Below are positions 27,203 to 35,372 of a DNA stretch of 64,000 bases, in pieces. Origin of the DNA: Candidatus Dechloromonas phosphoritropha (GTDB taxonomy: Bacteria; Pseudomonadota; Gammaproteobacteria; Burkholderiales; Rhodocyclaceae); assembly GCA_016722705.1 (NCBI GenBank), contig JADKGN010000004.1:372001-436000 (forward strand), read 5' to 3'. The translations under genes were made by a program, and so were the position numbers. The notes below the pieces were generated by a model that searched no databases, had not been told where the DNA came from, and saw nothing but the letters and a program-made list of their open reading frames with translations. Position 1 is the first letter of the stretch; every line of letters begins with the position of its first letter.

Positions 27203-28595
27203 CCAATCCTCTCAACTTAGTCCATAGTCATACGGCGGGTTTGTAAGCAAAGGACAGGTGAGGCTTTCGCTGGTTTGGCCGAGGTCGAGCACGATCAGGG
27301 ATAAATTTCTGAAGGTTTTTGACGATTTCCGAGAAGATTTCCTTGGTAACTCGGGTGGTGATTTGCTGCACACCCGCCAAGACTCGGGGCAAGATACGAC
27401 GTACGGTATTGAAGGCCATCGTCCGATTCACTCGCCATGGCGAATCGCTGGGCAGCCGCTCTTCCGCAGCCAGGTAGGTGGCCAGGGCATTGAGATTGTC
27501 ACACACCATCTTGGCCCCAACATCCTGGCAGGCGGCCAGCCAAGTCAGGCCGGACGTGTGCTCCAGATTGAGCCGGTGTTTGATGCGCTTGAACGCCTCC
27601 TCGATACGCCAACGGCTGTGATAAAGGGCTGAGAAGCTTGTGGCCGGATACCGCGCGGTATCAAGCAAGGAGGTCATCAAGACCCGTACCTTGCCAGTCG
27701 GCGTCACCTGACGAATCAGGCGAACCATAGAAGGCAGACGCGGACACTCGTAATCAATGGCATCCTGACGATGCGGTGGCGGCAATGTCACCTGCGCCTC
27801 ATCTTCTCCGGATCGCATGAACTGGGTGATGGCAGAAAAGGAAGCGGACGAATCACAACGTATGCAAAAGGGGATACCTCGATGCAACAGCGCCGCGACC
27901 AACCAGGCACCCGGATACCCGCGATCAAGCACCAGCATGTCCTGAGCACCGAGTCGGTCAAGCCGCTCAAACAACATCTGACGTTCGCCGACCAGCGAAC
28001 TGTGCAAAATCAGCGAGTCGAACAATTCGATCCCTGGCCGAAACAAACCGAAGATGGCCGCTTCTCGAATATGGCGGCGCCCTTCCAGGTCAAGCAAGGT
28101 CAGACGTACCTTCGATGCATCCGCCGCCAAGACCCGCAAGCCTTGCCAGTCCGGCTGCTGCGGAACGACCTCATCGACCAGGCGCAGCAATTCTGTATTG
28201 AGCGGCTCAAAGAGATTGGCGACCAGATGGCTGCGCGCCTTTGAGAAGGCACTGGCCGTGATCGCCCGACAAAGGCGGGTTCTTCCGGCAAGCAGGGCAA
28301 AGCAGGAATCAAGCTCCGCCTGAACTGCGCCGCGAATGCCGGTGAGCAGGAAAGCGATCAGATTCGTGAATGGCAATTCACGGTTTCGGGTGAAAAACCG
28401 AGGCTCGCGGCGGGCGGCGGCAAGGAAATTGGCGCCATGAATGTAGTCCGTTAGCCGTGAAACGATATTGGCATATTTAGGCCGTCATATAACGCCTATT
28501 TATATCAATTGGTTACATGCTCGATTATATCTTGGCGCGGCCAGATGGCAAAGTTGCCAAAATTAGATGACAGACCGCTAAGTCAAGAGGATTGG
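27203..28595 (-). mobile_element. IS4-type insertion sequence with 8-bp target duplication
   Basis: The left end CCAATCCTCTCAACTTAG (27203) matches the inverted right end ending at 28595 (reverse complement CCAATCCTCTTGACTTAG). The flanks carry an exact 8-bp duplication CCACCGAA at 27195-27202 and 28596-28603. Intact ends, an intact transposase and a perfect duplication indicate a fairly recent insertion. Confidence 0.88.
27228..28376 (-). CDS. IS4-family transposase
   Basis: A 382-residue DDE transposase. The catalytic triad is visible as VLAADASKVRL (Asp), DMLVLDRGYPG (Asp) and YHSRWRIEEAFKRIKHRL (Glu in the YREK-like block). It is full length within its inverted repeats. It lies on the same strand as the flanking BON and PepSY genes. 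Confidence 0.9.
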   Translation of the reverse strand: MPFTNLIAFLLTGIRGAVQAELDSCFALLAGRTRLCRAITASAFSKARSHLVANLFEPLNTELLRLVDEVVPQQPDWQGLRVLAADASKVRLTLLDLEGRRHIREAAIFGLFRPGIELFDSLILHSSLVGERQMLFERLDRLGAQDMLVLDRGYPGAWLVAALLHRGIPFCIRCDSSASFSAITQFMRSGEDEAQVTLPPPHRQDAIDYECPRLPSMVRLIRQVTPTGKVRVLMTSLLDTARYPATSFSALYHSRWRIEEAFKRIKHRLNLEHTSGLTWLAACQDVGAKMVCDNLNALATYLAAEERLPSDSPWRVNRTMAFNTVRRILPRVLAGVQQITTRVTKEIFSEIVKNLQKFIPDRARPRPNQRKPHLSFAYKPAV

Positions 28596-28737
28596 CCACC
28601 GAACCACCACATACCCAAGTAACTTCATTTTTGGCCGTTTTTCGACGTCGACCGCAACAGTCGGAATCCACCTGCCCCGTTCGGCCGCCAGGGGGACGCC
28701 GAGCGTGGTGCGCAGGCGAAGTGCCATACTGACAGGC

Positions 28738-28761
28738 AAAAAACACCCGCCGTAGCGGGTG
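28738..28761 (-). terminator. Rho-independent terminator of the BON-protein gene
   Basis: On the minus strand CACCCGC (28755-28761) and GCGGGTG (28744-28750) form a 7-bp GC-rich stem with loop TACG, followed by six T at 28743-28738. It lies 24 bp past the BON gene stop. Confidence 0.85.
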
Positions 28762-28785
28762 CCAGAATGAGCATGGATTTGTGAT

Positions 28786-29097
28786 TTATGGCTTGACGGT
28801 AATACTGTTGGTTACACCGCGTACGCCCGGCGTGCTGCGTGCGATCGTCTCGGCACTGGCTTTTTCCGACGCATTTTTGGCGAAGCCGGAAAGCTGGACA
28901 TTGCCCTTGAGCGTTTCGACGGAGATAGCCATTGCACTGACTTTCGGGTCTTCGGCAAACTTCGCCTTGACCCGTGTAGTAATGGTTGCGTCATCGACGT
29001 ATTCGCCGACCGTCGATTGGTCACGCGTGACCGCGCAGCCAACGGTAGTAAAGGCCAGAAGGCCGGATAAAGCGAGAGTCATGGCAGTTTTTTTCAT
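28786..29097 (-). CDS. BON-domain periplasmic/lipoprotein (OsmY-like)
   Basis: A 103-residue protein with a signal peptide and possible lipobox TVGC (Cys at residue 21). A single BON domain follows (DDATITTRVKAKFAEDPKVS...VETLKGNVQLSGFA...GVRGVTNSITV). BON domains bind membranes or phospholipids, and OsmY-type proteins protect the envelope under osmotic stress. It is divergent from the csbD gene across about 310 bp and ends at a strong terminator. Confidence 0.88.
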   Translation of the reverse strand: MKKTAMTLALSGLLAFTTVGCAVTRDQSTVGEYVDDATITTRVKAKFAEDPKVSAMAISVETLKGNVQLSGFAKNASEKASAETIARSTPGVRGVTNSITVKP

Positions 29098-29407
29098 TTG
29101 ATTCTCCTGAATTATCAGATCACATGGCTGACAGATCCGCGACTTACGGTTACCAGCCTCCTGCTACGCTTCTCACTGTATGGATGGCGCCGTTCATGGT
29201 CTGTACGACGATGCCGAATCATTCGTAGGGTGATTCCTACACCTGTCGGCATGACGTTTGATTGCTGTCGGACAAGTCCCACAGCTCATTCAGTATCAAC
29301 CTACGGATTCGCCTTTTGCAGACGACTACATTTGAGTCATGCGCAACGCCGCATTGAAAGGCGGGAATCAAGCCCCAGCTTCATCAATCTTCAAAAGGAG
29401 AACGCAA
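29098..29407. promoter_or_regulatory. Divergent intergenic region of the stress genes
   Basis: This 310-bp region contains no gene. It carries TCCTACACCTGTCGGCA at 29235-29251 and TGTCGGACAAG near 29266. A similar pair (TCCTACAGG, TTGTCGGACAG) lies at 32038-32068 upstream of the two response-regulator genes. A common regulator site is possible. A clear sigma-70 promoter was not identified. Confidence 0.35.
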
Positions 29408-29608
29408 ATGAACTCAGACACCATCGCCGGCAACTGGAAACAACTCAAAGGCAAAGTTAAAGAACAGTGGGGCGACCTGACCGATGACGATCTGACGATC
29501 ATCGACGGCCAGTTCGACGTTCTTACCGGCAGACTCCAGGAACGTTACGGCTACACCCGCGACGAAGCGGAAAAGCGCCTCAAAGAGTGGGAGAGCACCC
29601 TCAGCTGA
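29408..29608 (+). CDS. CsbD-family stress protein
   Basis: A 66-residue hydrophilic helical protein: MNSDTIAGNWKQLKGKVKEQ, WGDLTDDDLTIIDGQFD, LQERYGYTRDEAEKRL, the CsbD/YjbJ pattern. These are abundant general-stress proteins of unclear mechanism. The start is set by AAGGAG 7 bases upstream, not the earlier in-frame ATG at 29339. It is followed by the DUF1328 gene. Confidence 0.92.
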   Translation: MNSDTIAGNWKQLKGKVKEQWGDLTDDDLTIIDGQFDVLTGRLQERYGYTRDEAEKRLKEWESTLS

Positions 29609-29647
29609 GCAACGCAAGATTTGACCAAAACAGAAAAGGAGAACGCC

Positions 29648-29815
29648 ATGCTTCACTACGCCGCTGTATTTTTTATCATCGCACTCATAGCCGCTGTCTT
29701 CGGATTTGGCGGGATCGCGGCCGGAGCCGTGGAAATATCTAAATTGCTGTTTTTTGTATTTATCATCCTGGCAATTGGCACCTTCGTCGTCAACCTGCTT
29801 AGTGGCAGGCGATGA
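29648..29815 (+). CDS. DUF1328 small membrane protein
   Basis: A 55-residue protein with two transmembrane helices (about residues 4-26 and 30-51) and a glycine-rich turn (FGFGGIAAGAVEISK), the DUF1328/YtjA family. AAAGGAG lies before the ATG at 29648. It is co-directional with csbD, 39 bp downstream, and ends in a terminator, so the two form a small stress operon. Confidence 0.9.
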   Translation: MLHYAAVFFIIALIAAVFGFGGIAAGAVEISKLLFFVFIILAIGTFVVNLLSGRR

Positions 29816-29850
29816 GCAGCTCGATTCCGCCTGCGCACTGAGTCAACAAG

Positions 29851-29874
29851 GGACTGCCTACACGCAGTCCTTTT
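29851..29874 (+). terminator. Rho-independent terminator after the csbD-DUF1328 pair
   Basis: GGACTGC (29851-29857) pairs with GCAGTCC (29864-29870) across a six-base loop and is followed by TTTT. Confidence 0.8.
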
Positions 29875-29923
29875 CGCGTTGAACTTCAGGCTGCCCCCAA
29901 GGTCAATGCCATACACATAACCG

Positions 29924-31321
29924 ATGAGCAAAACCTTGGACCCAATGCGCGTTTCCAAATCGCACCTCGAACGCTGGCCTTACAGCCGCATCTGGCCGCA
30001 TCTTTTTGTCATCATCGGCATCGTCCTGATTTCGACCGTGCTGATCCTCAATCACAAGCTTTCCGTTGTGAGCGCCGAAGGCATGCAAACGGTCCGTGCG
30101 AATAGCAGCCGTATCGACCGGCTTGATGAATTGCTTTTACTTCTGGTCGATGCTGAAACGAGCGTGCGTGGCTACCTGCTCACCCATAGCGATCCTTACC
30201 TCGAGCCATTCAAGCAGAAGACGCAACGGCTCGCAGTCCTGCTCAAGGAACTTGCTGACGATTACCCAGCCAGCAATCCCTTGCACGGCAATTTCGCGAC
30301 CATGCACGACTATGCGCTCGCGAAAAGCGAATACCTGGCCGCTGCCGCTGATGCGGGACGGGTGCTGCAAAAAATTGAATCAGGCGAAAGCGGCGCCGGG
30401 AAAATCATGATGGATGAGATCCGCAAGGAAATCGCCATCCTCAAAGGCTATCGCCTGGGCGAGAATGCAAGACTTGAGGCCGAGGCAGAAGCACGTCTTA
30501 AGAAATTCCAGTGGGTGATGTACGGCCTGGCAATTGGCGCATTTACCCTGGTAATCGCCCTGTTTGCCGTGCAACAGCGGCAGATACGCATGCGTTCGGA
30601 GATGCGTGCGCTGCTGGAAAGCGAAAATGCGCATCTTGAATCAACGGTATTGCTACGCACAGGCGAGCTGATCGACCTTGCAAGTTACCTGACTAACGCG
30701 CGCGAGGCCGAACGCGATCGTCTGGCCCGCGAACTGCATGACGAACTCGGCGCCCTGCTGGTCGTTGCCAAGATGGATGCCAACTGGCTGTTGCGCTCTC
30801 TTGGCGCGCATTCTGACCAGGGGATTCGTGACCGTTTCCAGCGCCTGATCGACAATATCGGTGCCAGTATCCGCCTCAAACGCAGCATCATTGACGACCT
30901 GCGGCCACCGCTGCTGCATGGACTTGGTCTGCTCGAAGCATTGCGCGGCCTGGCTGACAGTTTAAGAGGCGACATCCCGATCGCACTCGAATTGCCGGCC
31001 GAAGATCCGCAACTTGTCGAGGCGCAATCACTTGCGCTCTTCCGCATCGCTCAGGAATCGCTGACCAATATCCGCAAGTACGCACAGGCCACTCAGATAC
31101 AGCTTGGCCTTGCCGTCGTCGATGAAAGAATCGTTTTATGGGTGGCCGATAACGGTAACGGCTTTGACCCCAGCAAGACGGGAATCAAGCGGCATGGCCT
31201 GGCCGGCATGAAGCATCGTGTTCAAATGTTCGGTGGCAAATTCACGGTTACCTCGGCACCAGGCACAGGAACCCGCATCGAGGCGCGCATGCCGATGCAA
31301 AGAGCGGAAATAACTGCGTGA
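29924..31321 (+). CDS. CHASE3-type sensor histidine kinase (NarL-class, HisKA_3)
   Basis: A 465-residue kinase: transmembrane helix about 25-43, a periplasmic CHASE3-like helical sensor (LLLLLVDAETSVRGYLLTHSD) to about 195, a second helix about 200-220, and HisKA_3 with the phospho-His in RLARELHDELGALL. An HATPase domain follows (N box ESLTNIRKYA, G1 VADNGNGFD, G2 GLAGMKHR). It probably signals to the LuxR-type regulator encoded convergently at 31340-31975, 18 bp away. Confidence 0.92.
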   Translation: MSKTLDPMRVSKSHLERWPYSRIWPHLFVIIGIVLISTVLILNHKLSVVSAEGMQTVRANSSRIDRLDELLLLLVDAETSVRGYLLTHSDPYLEPFKQKTQRLAVLLKELADDYPASNPLHGNFATMHDYALAKSEYLAAAADAGRVLQKIESGESGAGKIMMDEIRKEIAILKGYRLGENARLEAEAEARLKKFQWVMYGLAIGAFTLVIALFAVQQRQIRMRSEMRALLESENAHLESTVLLRTGELIDLASYLTNAREAERDRLARELHDELGALLVVAKMDANWLLRSLGAHSDQGIRDRFQRLIDNIGASIRLKRSIIDDLRPPLLHGLGLLEALRGLADSLRGDIPIALELPAEDPQLVEAQSLALFRIAQESLTNIRKYAQATQIQLGLAVVDERIVLWVADNGNGFDPSKTGIKRHGLAGMKHRVQMFGGKFTVTSAPGTGTRIEARMPMQRAEITA

Positions 31322-31339
31322 GCGCCTTCCATAGCGCTG

Positions 31340-31975
31340 TCAATCGACAACCAGGCCGTTGTGGTAGGCGTAGGTAGCCAATTCGGCATTGCTGCTGACT
31401 TCAAGCTTTTCAAGCAGGCGCGAACGGTAGGTCGACACGGTCTTGACGCTAAGGTTGAGTACGTCGGCGATAGTCGATACCGTCTCGCCTTTTGCCAAAC
31501 GCAGGAACACCTGCAATTCACGCTCGGAAAGGCTTTCATGCGGCGCCGCCTCCGTTTCGCCAACCAGGCTGCCGGCGAGCAATTCGGCTGTTTTCCCTGA
31601 AATATAGCGCCGCCCCTGGGCGACGGTCCGAATGGCTTTGAGCAGTTCCTCGCGCTCGCAGTCCTTGCAAAGGTAACCGTTGGCGCCGTTGCGCATCATG
31701 GGCAAGGCGTAGCGTTCTTCCGGGAAACCGGAAAGCACCAGCACCTTCATCTGCTCATAATGCTGACGTACCGTGCGCAAGACATCGATCCCGCTTTGGC
31801 CGGGTAGCGAAAGATCGAGCAGAAGCACGTCACACGGCTTTTCGCGTAGCAACTTCAGAGCCTCCTCGCCAGATGCCGCCTCGAACTCAACGCTAATGCC
31901 GAGTTCGTTGGCAAGCATCTCCCGAAAGCCCGCGCGGACAATGCTGTGATCATCGACAATTGCCAGACGAATCAT
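31340..31975 (-). CDS. LuxR/NarL-family response regulator
   Basis: A 211-residue regulator from the ATG at 31973-31975 (MIRLAIVDDHSIVRAGFREM). The receiver domain has the acidic pair DD and phospho-acceptor Asp in VLLLDLSLPGQSG; the C-terminal LuxR helix-turn-helix reads ETVSTIADVLNLSVKTVSTY. The open frame beyond 31975 has no start signal. It is encoded tail-to-tail with the histidine kinase, the likely cognate pair. Confidence 0.93.
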   Translation of the reverse strand: MIRLAIVDDHSIVRAGFREMLANELGISVEFEAASGEEALKLLREKPCDVLLLDLSLPGQSGIDVLRTVRQHYEQMKVLVLSGFPEERYALPMMRNGANGYLCKDCEREELLKAIRTVAQGRRYISGKTAELLAGSLVGETEAAPHESLSERELQVFLRLAKGETVSTIADVLNLSVKTVSTYRSRLLEKLEVSSNAELATYAYHNGLVVD

Positions 31976-32171
31976 GATCTGCACCCTTTTCTTGAGGCCG
32001 TGTGTCGGCCAACCATTGTGATCGCCGGCCAGACAAATCCTACAGGCCAATCAACCTTGTCGGACAGAAGCTCGCTCGAACTTCGCCTAGGCTACTATTA
32101 TTCTGTGTCGGCAGCTTTATTCTGCGCATCATTCAGGCAATCAATGGGCGACATCCGGGAGACGTGACACC

Positions 32172-32585
32172 GTGAAAGAAACCGCAAAATGCGATAGCAA
32201 GTTGCGAGTTCTCATTATCGAGGACTCGGCTGAATTGCGCACCTTGCTGACCGGAATGCTGGACGAGATCCCCGGCGTTGATCTCGTCGGTTTCGCCGAA
32301 ACCGAGAATACTGCACTCGACATGCTCGCTGCTGAGCAGCCTGACATTGCCATTATCGATCTTGAACTCAAGTCCGGAAACGGACTCAACGTACTGGCGC
32401 GACAGGCGAACTCCATCATGAAGTCTGATGGCATTAAAAAACTGGTTTTCTCCAACTACGCGAACGCCGTCATCCGTAAGCGCTGCAGCGCACTCGGCGC
32501 CACCGCGTTCTTCGATAAATCATTCCAGATGGACGAGTTGCTCGATCTCATCGAGCTTGAAGCAAAATTACTTGCAAATCGCTGA
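32172..32585 (+). CDS. Stand-alone receiver-domain response regulator
   Basis: A 137-residue single receiver domain (LRVLIIEDSAELRTLLTGML; phospho-Asp in IAIIDLELKSGNGLNV; KLVFSNYAN with the conserved Thr/Ser position; late Lys in FFDKSFQ). There is no output domain, so it acts by protein contact or phosphotransfer. It is divergent from the LuxR regulator, with about 200 bp between them carrying the TGTCGGACA-type motif. Confidence 0.9.
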   Translation: MKETAKCDSKLRVLIIEDSAELRTLLTGMLDEIPGVDLVGFAETENTALDMLAAEQPDIAIIDLELKSGNGLNVLARQANSIMKSDGIKKLVFSNYANAVIRKRCSALGATAFFDKSFQMDELLDLIELEAKLLANR

Positions 32586-32718
32586 GCGTATCAGCGGCCG
32601 GCGTGAAGTCCGGGAATCACATTTTTGGCTGTTTTCCCGCGTTGACCGTAACAGCCTGCCCGGCACTGCAACATCAACGATAATTGCGCATACCCAACGA
32701 CACCACCATCCCGCCGGA

Positions 32719-33072
32719 AGGATAGGAAATTAAAGGCCACTTCCGCAGTATGTCTTGCGTTTCAGTCATAGTCATGGCCAATCTTGAAAGTAGTGCTGAA
32801 GGAACCTGAAAACTCGCCCCGGCATGCCCGTTGTCGATGCCTGAGGCCAGCTGGGCGGCGGACGTTTGCCGCGCACAGATGGCCACGGGCACGAGTCGCC
32901 CCCGACGAGCGAGTCTGTTCGTCTTGTGTCCTGCCACGCGATGCGCTGGTCGAACTCGTCCCGCCAGGGGATTTGCTTCGCGGCATAGTCCCGTCCTGGC
33001 TGGGCCCGTGGGTCAATTTTGCCAGGTTCGCCGCCCGGTATCTCCCACAGCGGCGGACCGCGAGCCTGCATC
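32719..33072 (-). mobile_element. IS91-like transposase tail plus element terminus, copy B
   Basis: The same block as at 26267-26699 in the same orientation. The minus strand reads PPLWEIPGGEPGKIDPRAQPG and EFDQRIAW, with the conserved downstream terminus. The left end again follows GGATAGGAAATT. On the right it abuts a mutL 3' fragment at about 33073. The two copies differ at scattered positions, so neither is recent. Confidence 0.55.
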
Positions 33073-33074
33073 AT

Positions 33075-33310
33075 GCGCGCTGGCGCGCTCGCTGATCGCC
33101 GAACTCCGCGAGCACGGCATCACCCAGTTGGCGACGATGGCCTGCCACGGCGCTGTACGCGCCTGCCGCCTGCTCAGCGCGCCGGAAATGAACGCGCTGC
33201 TGCGCCAGATGGAAGAAACCGAACGCGCCGGCCAGTGCAATCACGGCCGGCCGACATGGACCGAACTAGGCCTCGATCAACTCGACAAGCCATTTCTGCG
33301 CGGCCAGTAA
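33075..33310 (+). pseudogene. mutL: mutL 3' fragment
   Basis: The frame reads LATMACHGAVRACRLLSAPE, MNALLRQMEETERAGQCNHG and RPTWTELGLDQLDKPFLRGQ to a natural stop at 33308-33310. This is the C-terminal end of MutL: the ACHGAVRA and QCNHGRPT motifs of the dimerisation domain are characteristic. The upstream part of mutL is missing, replaced by the IS91-like terminus. In many betaproteobacteria mutL is directly followed by miaA, which here lies 6.8 kb downstream. Confidence 0.75.
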
Positions 33311-33341
33311 ATCAGCGCTCAGGCAATTGCTGACAAATGAC

Positions 33342-33383
33342 TTGACACCATCAATCAGGCTAATTAAATTGCTGCCGAGGCAG
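33342..33383 (+). promoter_or_regulatory. Promoter and possible operator of the marR efflux operon
   Basis: TTGACA (33342-33347), a 17-bp spacer and TAAATT (33365-33370) form a good sigma-70 promoter. The palindrome CTGCCGAGGCAG at about 33372-33383 overlaps the expected transcription start and could bind the MarR repressor. Confidence 0.5.
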
Positions 33384-33404
33384 TTACCACCCCGGCAGAC
33401 ATAG

Positions 33405-33887
33405 ATGAACACCCCTCGACCGCTCTACCAAGCAGAGACTTATCGTGCCGAAAACAGCACCGGCTACCTGGTCAACAAGCTGGCGCAAGTCGTCGCCCGC
33501 GAAATCGATCGCCGCATGATTGATCTCGGCCTGACCGATGCTCAGTGGCGGCCGCTGCTGCTGATCGGCCAGGGTTTGTGCACTACCGCCGCCGATCTTT
33601 CGCGAATGGCTTTCCAGAACACCGGCGCTGTTACCCGCCTGCTCGACCGCCTGGAAGCGAAAGCACTGATTCGCCGCATACGCTCTGCTGACGACCGCCG
33701 GGTCGTTCATCTCGAACTGACCGAAGCCGGCAAACAGGTCGCCGCCGAGGTGCCGAAAATTCTCGCCCATTACGCCAACCAGGTACTGGCCGGCTTCTCC
33801 GAAGACGAATTTGAGCAGTTTAAAAAGTTCTTGAATCGCGCCCTGAGCAATGCGCTGGCCCTTGAAGAAAGTGGTGTCGCGTCATGA
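33405..33887 (+). CDS. MarR-family transcriptional regulator
   Basis: A 160-residue winged-helix regulator: LTDAQWRPLLLIGQ, recognition helix region NTGAVTRLLDRLEAKALI and wing RIRSADDRRVVHLELTEAG. It likely represses the efflux operon that follows; its stop overlaps the start of the outer-membrane channel gene by 4 bp, so regulator and pump are one transcript and autoregulation is expected. Confidence 0.92.
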   Translation: MNTPRPLYQAETYRAENSTGYLVNKLAQVVAREIDRRMIDLGLTDAQWRPLLLIGQGLCTTAADLSRMAFQNTGAVTRLLDRLEAKALIRRIRSADDRRVVHLELTEAGKQVAAEVPKILAHYANQVLAGFSEDEFEQFKKFLNRALSNALALEESGVAS

Positions 33888-35341
33888 TCCGATTGTTTCG
33901 CCGTGGTGCATTACTTACCGGCATCGCCCTGCTGGCTGGTTGTGCCAGTTACTCGGGCATCGCGCCGGAAGCGAGGCAGCTTGACGGCGCGGCTCTCGAA
34001 CGCCAGGCGGCGGCGATCCCGACCGTCACCTGGCCGAAGACGGACTGGTGGCAGGATTTTCACGATCCGGTACTCAGCAACCTGATCGGGCAGGCATTGG
34101 CCGACAGTCCAAACCTGCAGGCGTCCGTGGCTCGTCTCAACCGCGCCAAGGCGGTCAGCGGGCTGGCGGAAAGCGCGCTGTGGCCCCAGGTCAATGCCAC
34201 GCTATCGTCCAACCGCCAGCGTTTCAGCGAGCGCGGACTGATTCCGCCGCCCTATGCCGGCACCCGGCAAAACGTCAATGAACTCCAGTTCGGCGGCCAG
34301 TGGGAGATCGATTTTTTCGGCAAGAACCGCGCCGGTCTTGAAGCGGCAATCGGCGAACTGCGCGCCAACGAGGCGGACCATCAGGCCGCGCGCCAGATGC
34401 TGGCAACCAATGTTGCCCGCCGTTACTACAATCTGGCCCAGCAGATCGCCCAGCGCGCGCTCGCGGAACAACGAAAGCAGCAGCGCAGCGACCTGGCAGG
34501 CCTTGTCGAGCGCCGATTCAAGGCCGGCCTGGATACCCGGGTCGAACTCGAATCGGCACAGGGGACGATTCCCGAAAGTGCCCGCGACATCGCCGCACTC
34601 GATGCGCAGATCGCGGTCAGCCGCCATGCCCTGGCTGTACTGACCGGCCAGGCGCCAAATGCCGTCGACGCCGTCACGCCGACGCTTCCGCAAACCTCGC
34701 CACTGGCGCTGCCGGCAGCGCTGCCAGCGAATCTTCTAGGTCACCGCGCCGATGTCGCAGCCGCTCGCTGGCGCGTTGAATCCGCATTGCATGGCCTTGA
34801 ATACACTCAGGCAATGTTTTACCCGAATATCAACCTGCGCTTCTTCACCGGATTTTCCGCAATCGGATTCGACCACTGGCTCGATGCCGGCAGCCGGGTA
34901 CCCGGCATTGGCATCGCCGTCAGCCTGCCAATTTTCGATGCCGGCCGCCTGCGCAGCCTTTATCACCTGTCCGCCGGCTTCGTCGATAGTTCGGTATCGA
35001 CCTACAACGCAACCCTGCTCGATGCCCTGCGCGACGTCGCCGACCAATTATCGACACTACAGGCACTGGAAACCCAACTGGCTCACCAGAAATCTGCCGA
35101 GGCCAGCGCCCAGCGCAGCTACGACCTGGCCTTGCAGCGCTTTCAGGCGGATATCAGCGACCGCCTCAACGTGCTCGACGTCGAAACCAAACTAATCGCC
35201 CAACAGCAAATCTCGGTCGACCTTCAGGCACGCCGGATCGACACCCGCATCCTACTGATCCATGCGCTTGGCGGCGGTTTCACGGAAGACCCGGCTCCTG
35301 CAGTAGTGCCGGTCGCCGCATCCGAACCCGTCACCAACTGA
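33884..35341 (+). CDS. Outer-membrane efflux channel lipoprotein (NodT/OprM type)
   Basis: A 485-residue TolC-like protein with lipobox LLAGC (Cys at residue 22) and two OEP repeats rich in helical coiled coil (LVERRFKAGLDTRVELESAQ; LQRFQADISDRLNVLDVETK). It provides the outer-membrane duct for the EmrAB-like pump encoded next. The gap to emrA is 31 bp. Confidence 0.93.
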   Translation: MIRLFRRGALLTGIALLAGCASYSGIAPEARQLDGAALERQAAAIPTVTWPKTDWWQDFHDPVLSNLIGQALADSPNLQASVARLNRAKAVSGLAESALWPQVNATLSSNRQRFSERGLIPPPYAGTRQNVNELQFGGQWEIDFFGKNRAGLEAAIGELRANEADHQAARQMLATNVARRYYNLAQQIAQRALAEQRKQQRSDLAGLVERRFKAGLDTRVELESAQGTIPESARDIAALDAQIAVSRHALAVLTGQAPNAVDAVTPTLPQTSPLALPAALPANLLGHRADVAAARWRVESALHGLEYTQAMFYPNINLRFFTGFSAIGFDHWLDAGSRVPGIGIAVSLPIFDAGRLRSLYHLSAGFVDSSVSTYNATLLDALRDVADQLSTLQALETQLAHQKSAEASAQRSYDLALQRFQADISDRLNVLDVETKLIAQQQISVDLQARRIDTRILLIHALGGGFTEDPAPAVVPVAASEPVTN

Positions 35342-35372
35342 AGCAGCCCGGCAGAAATTACGGACACCCATC

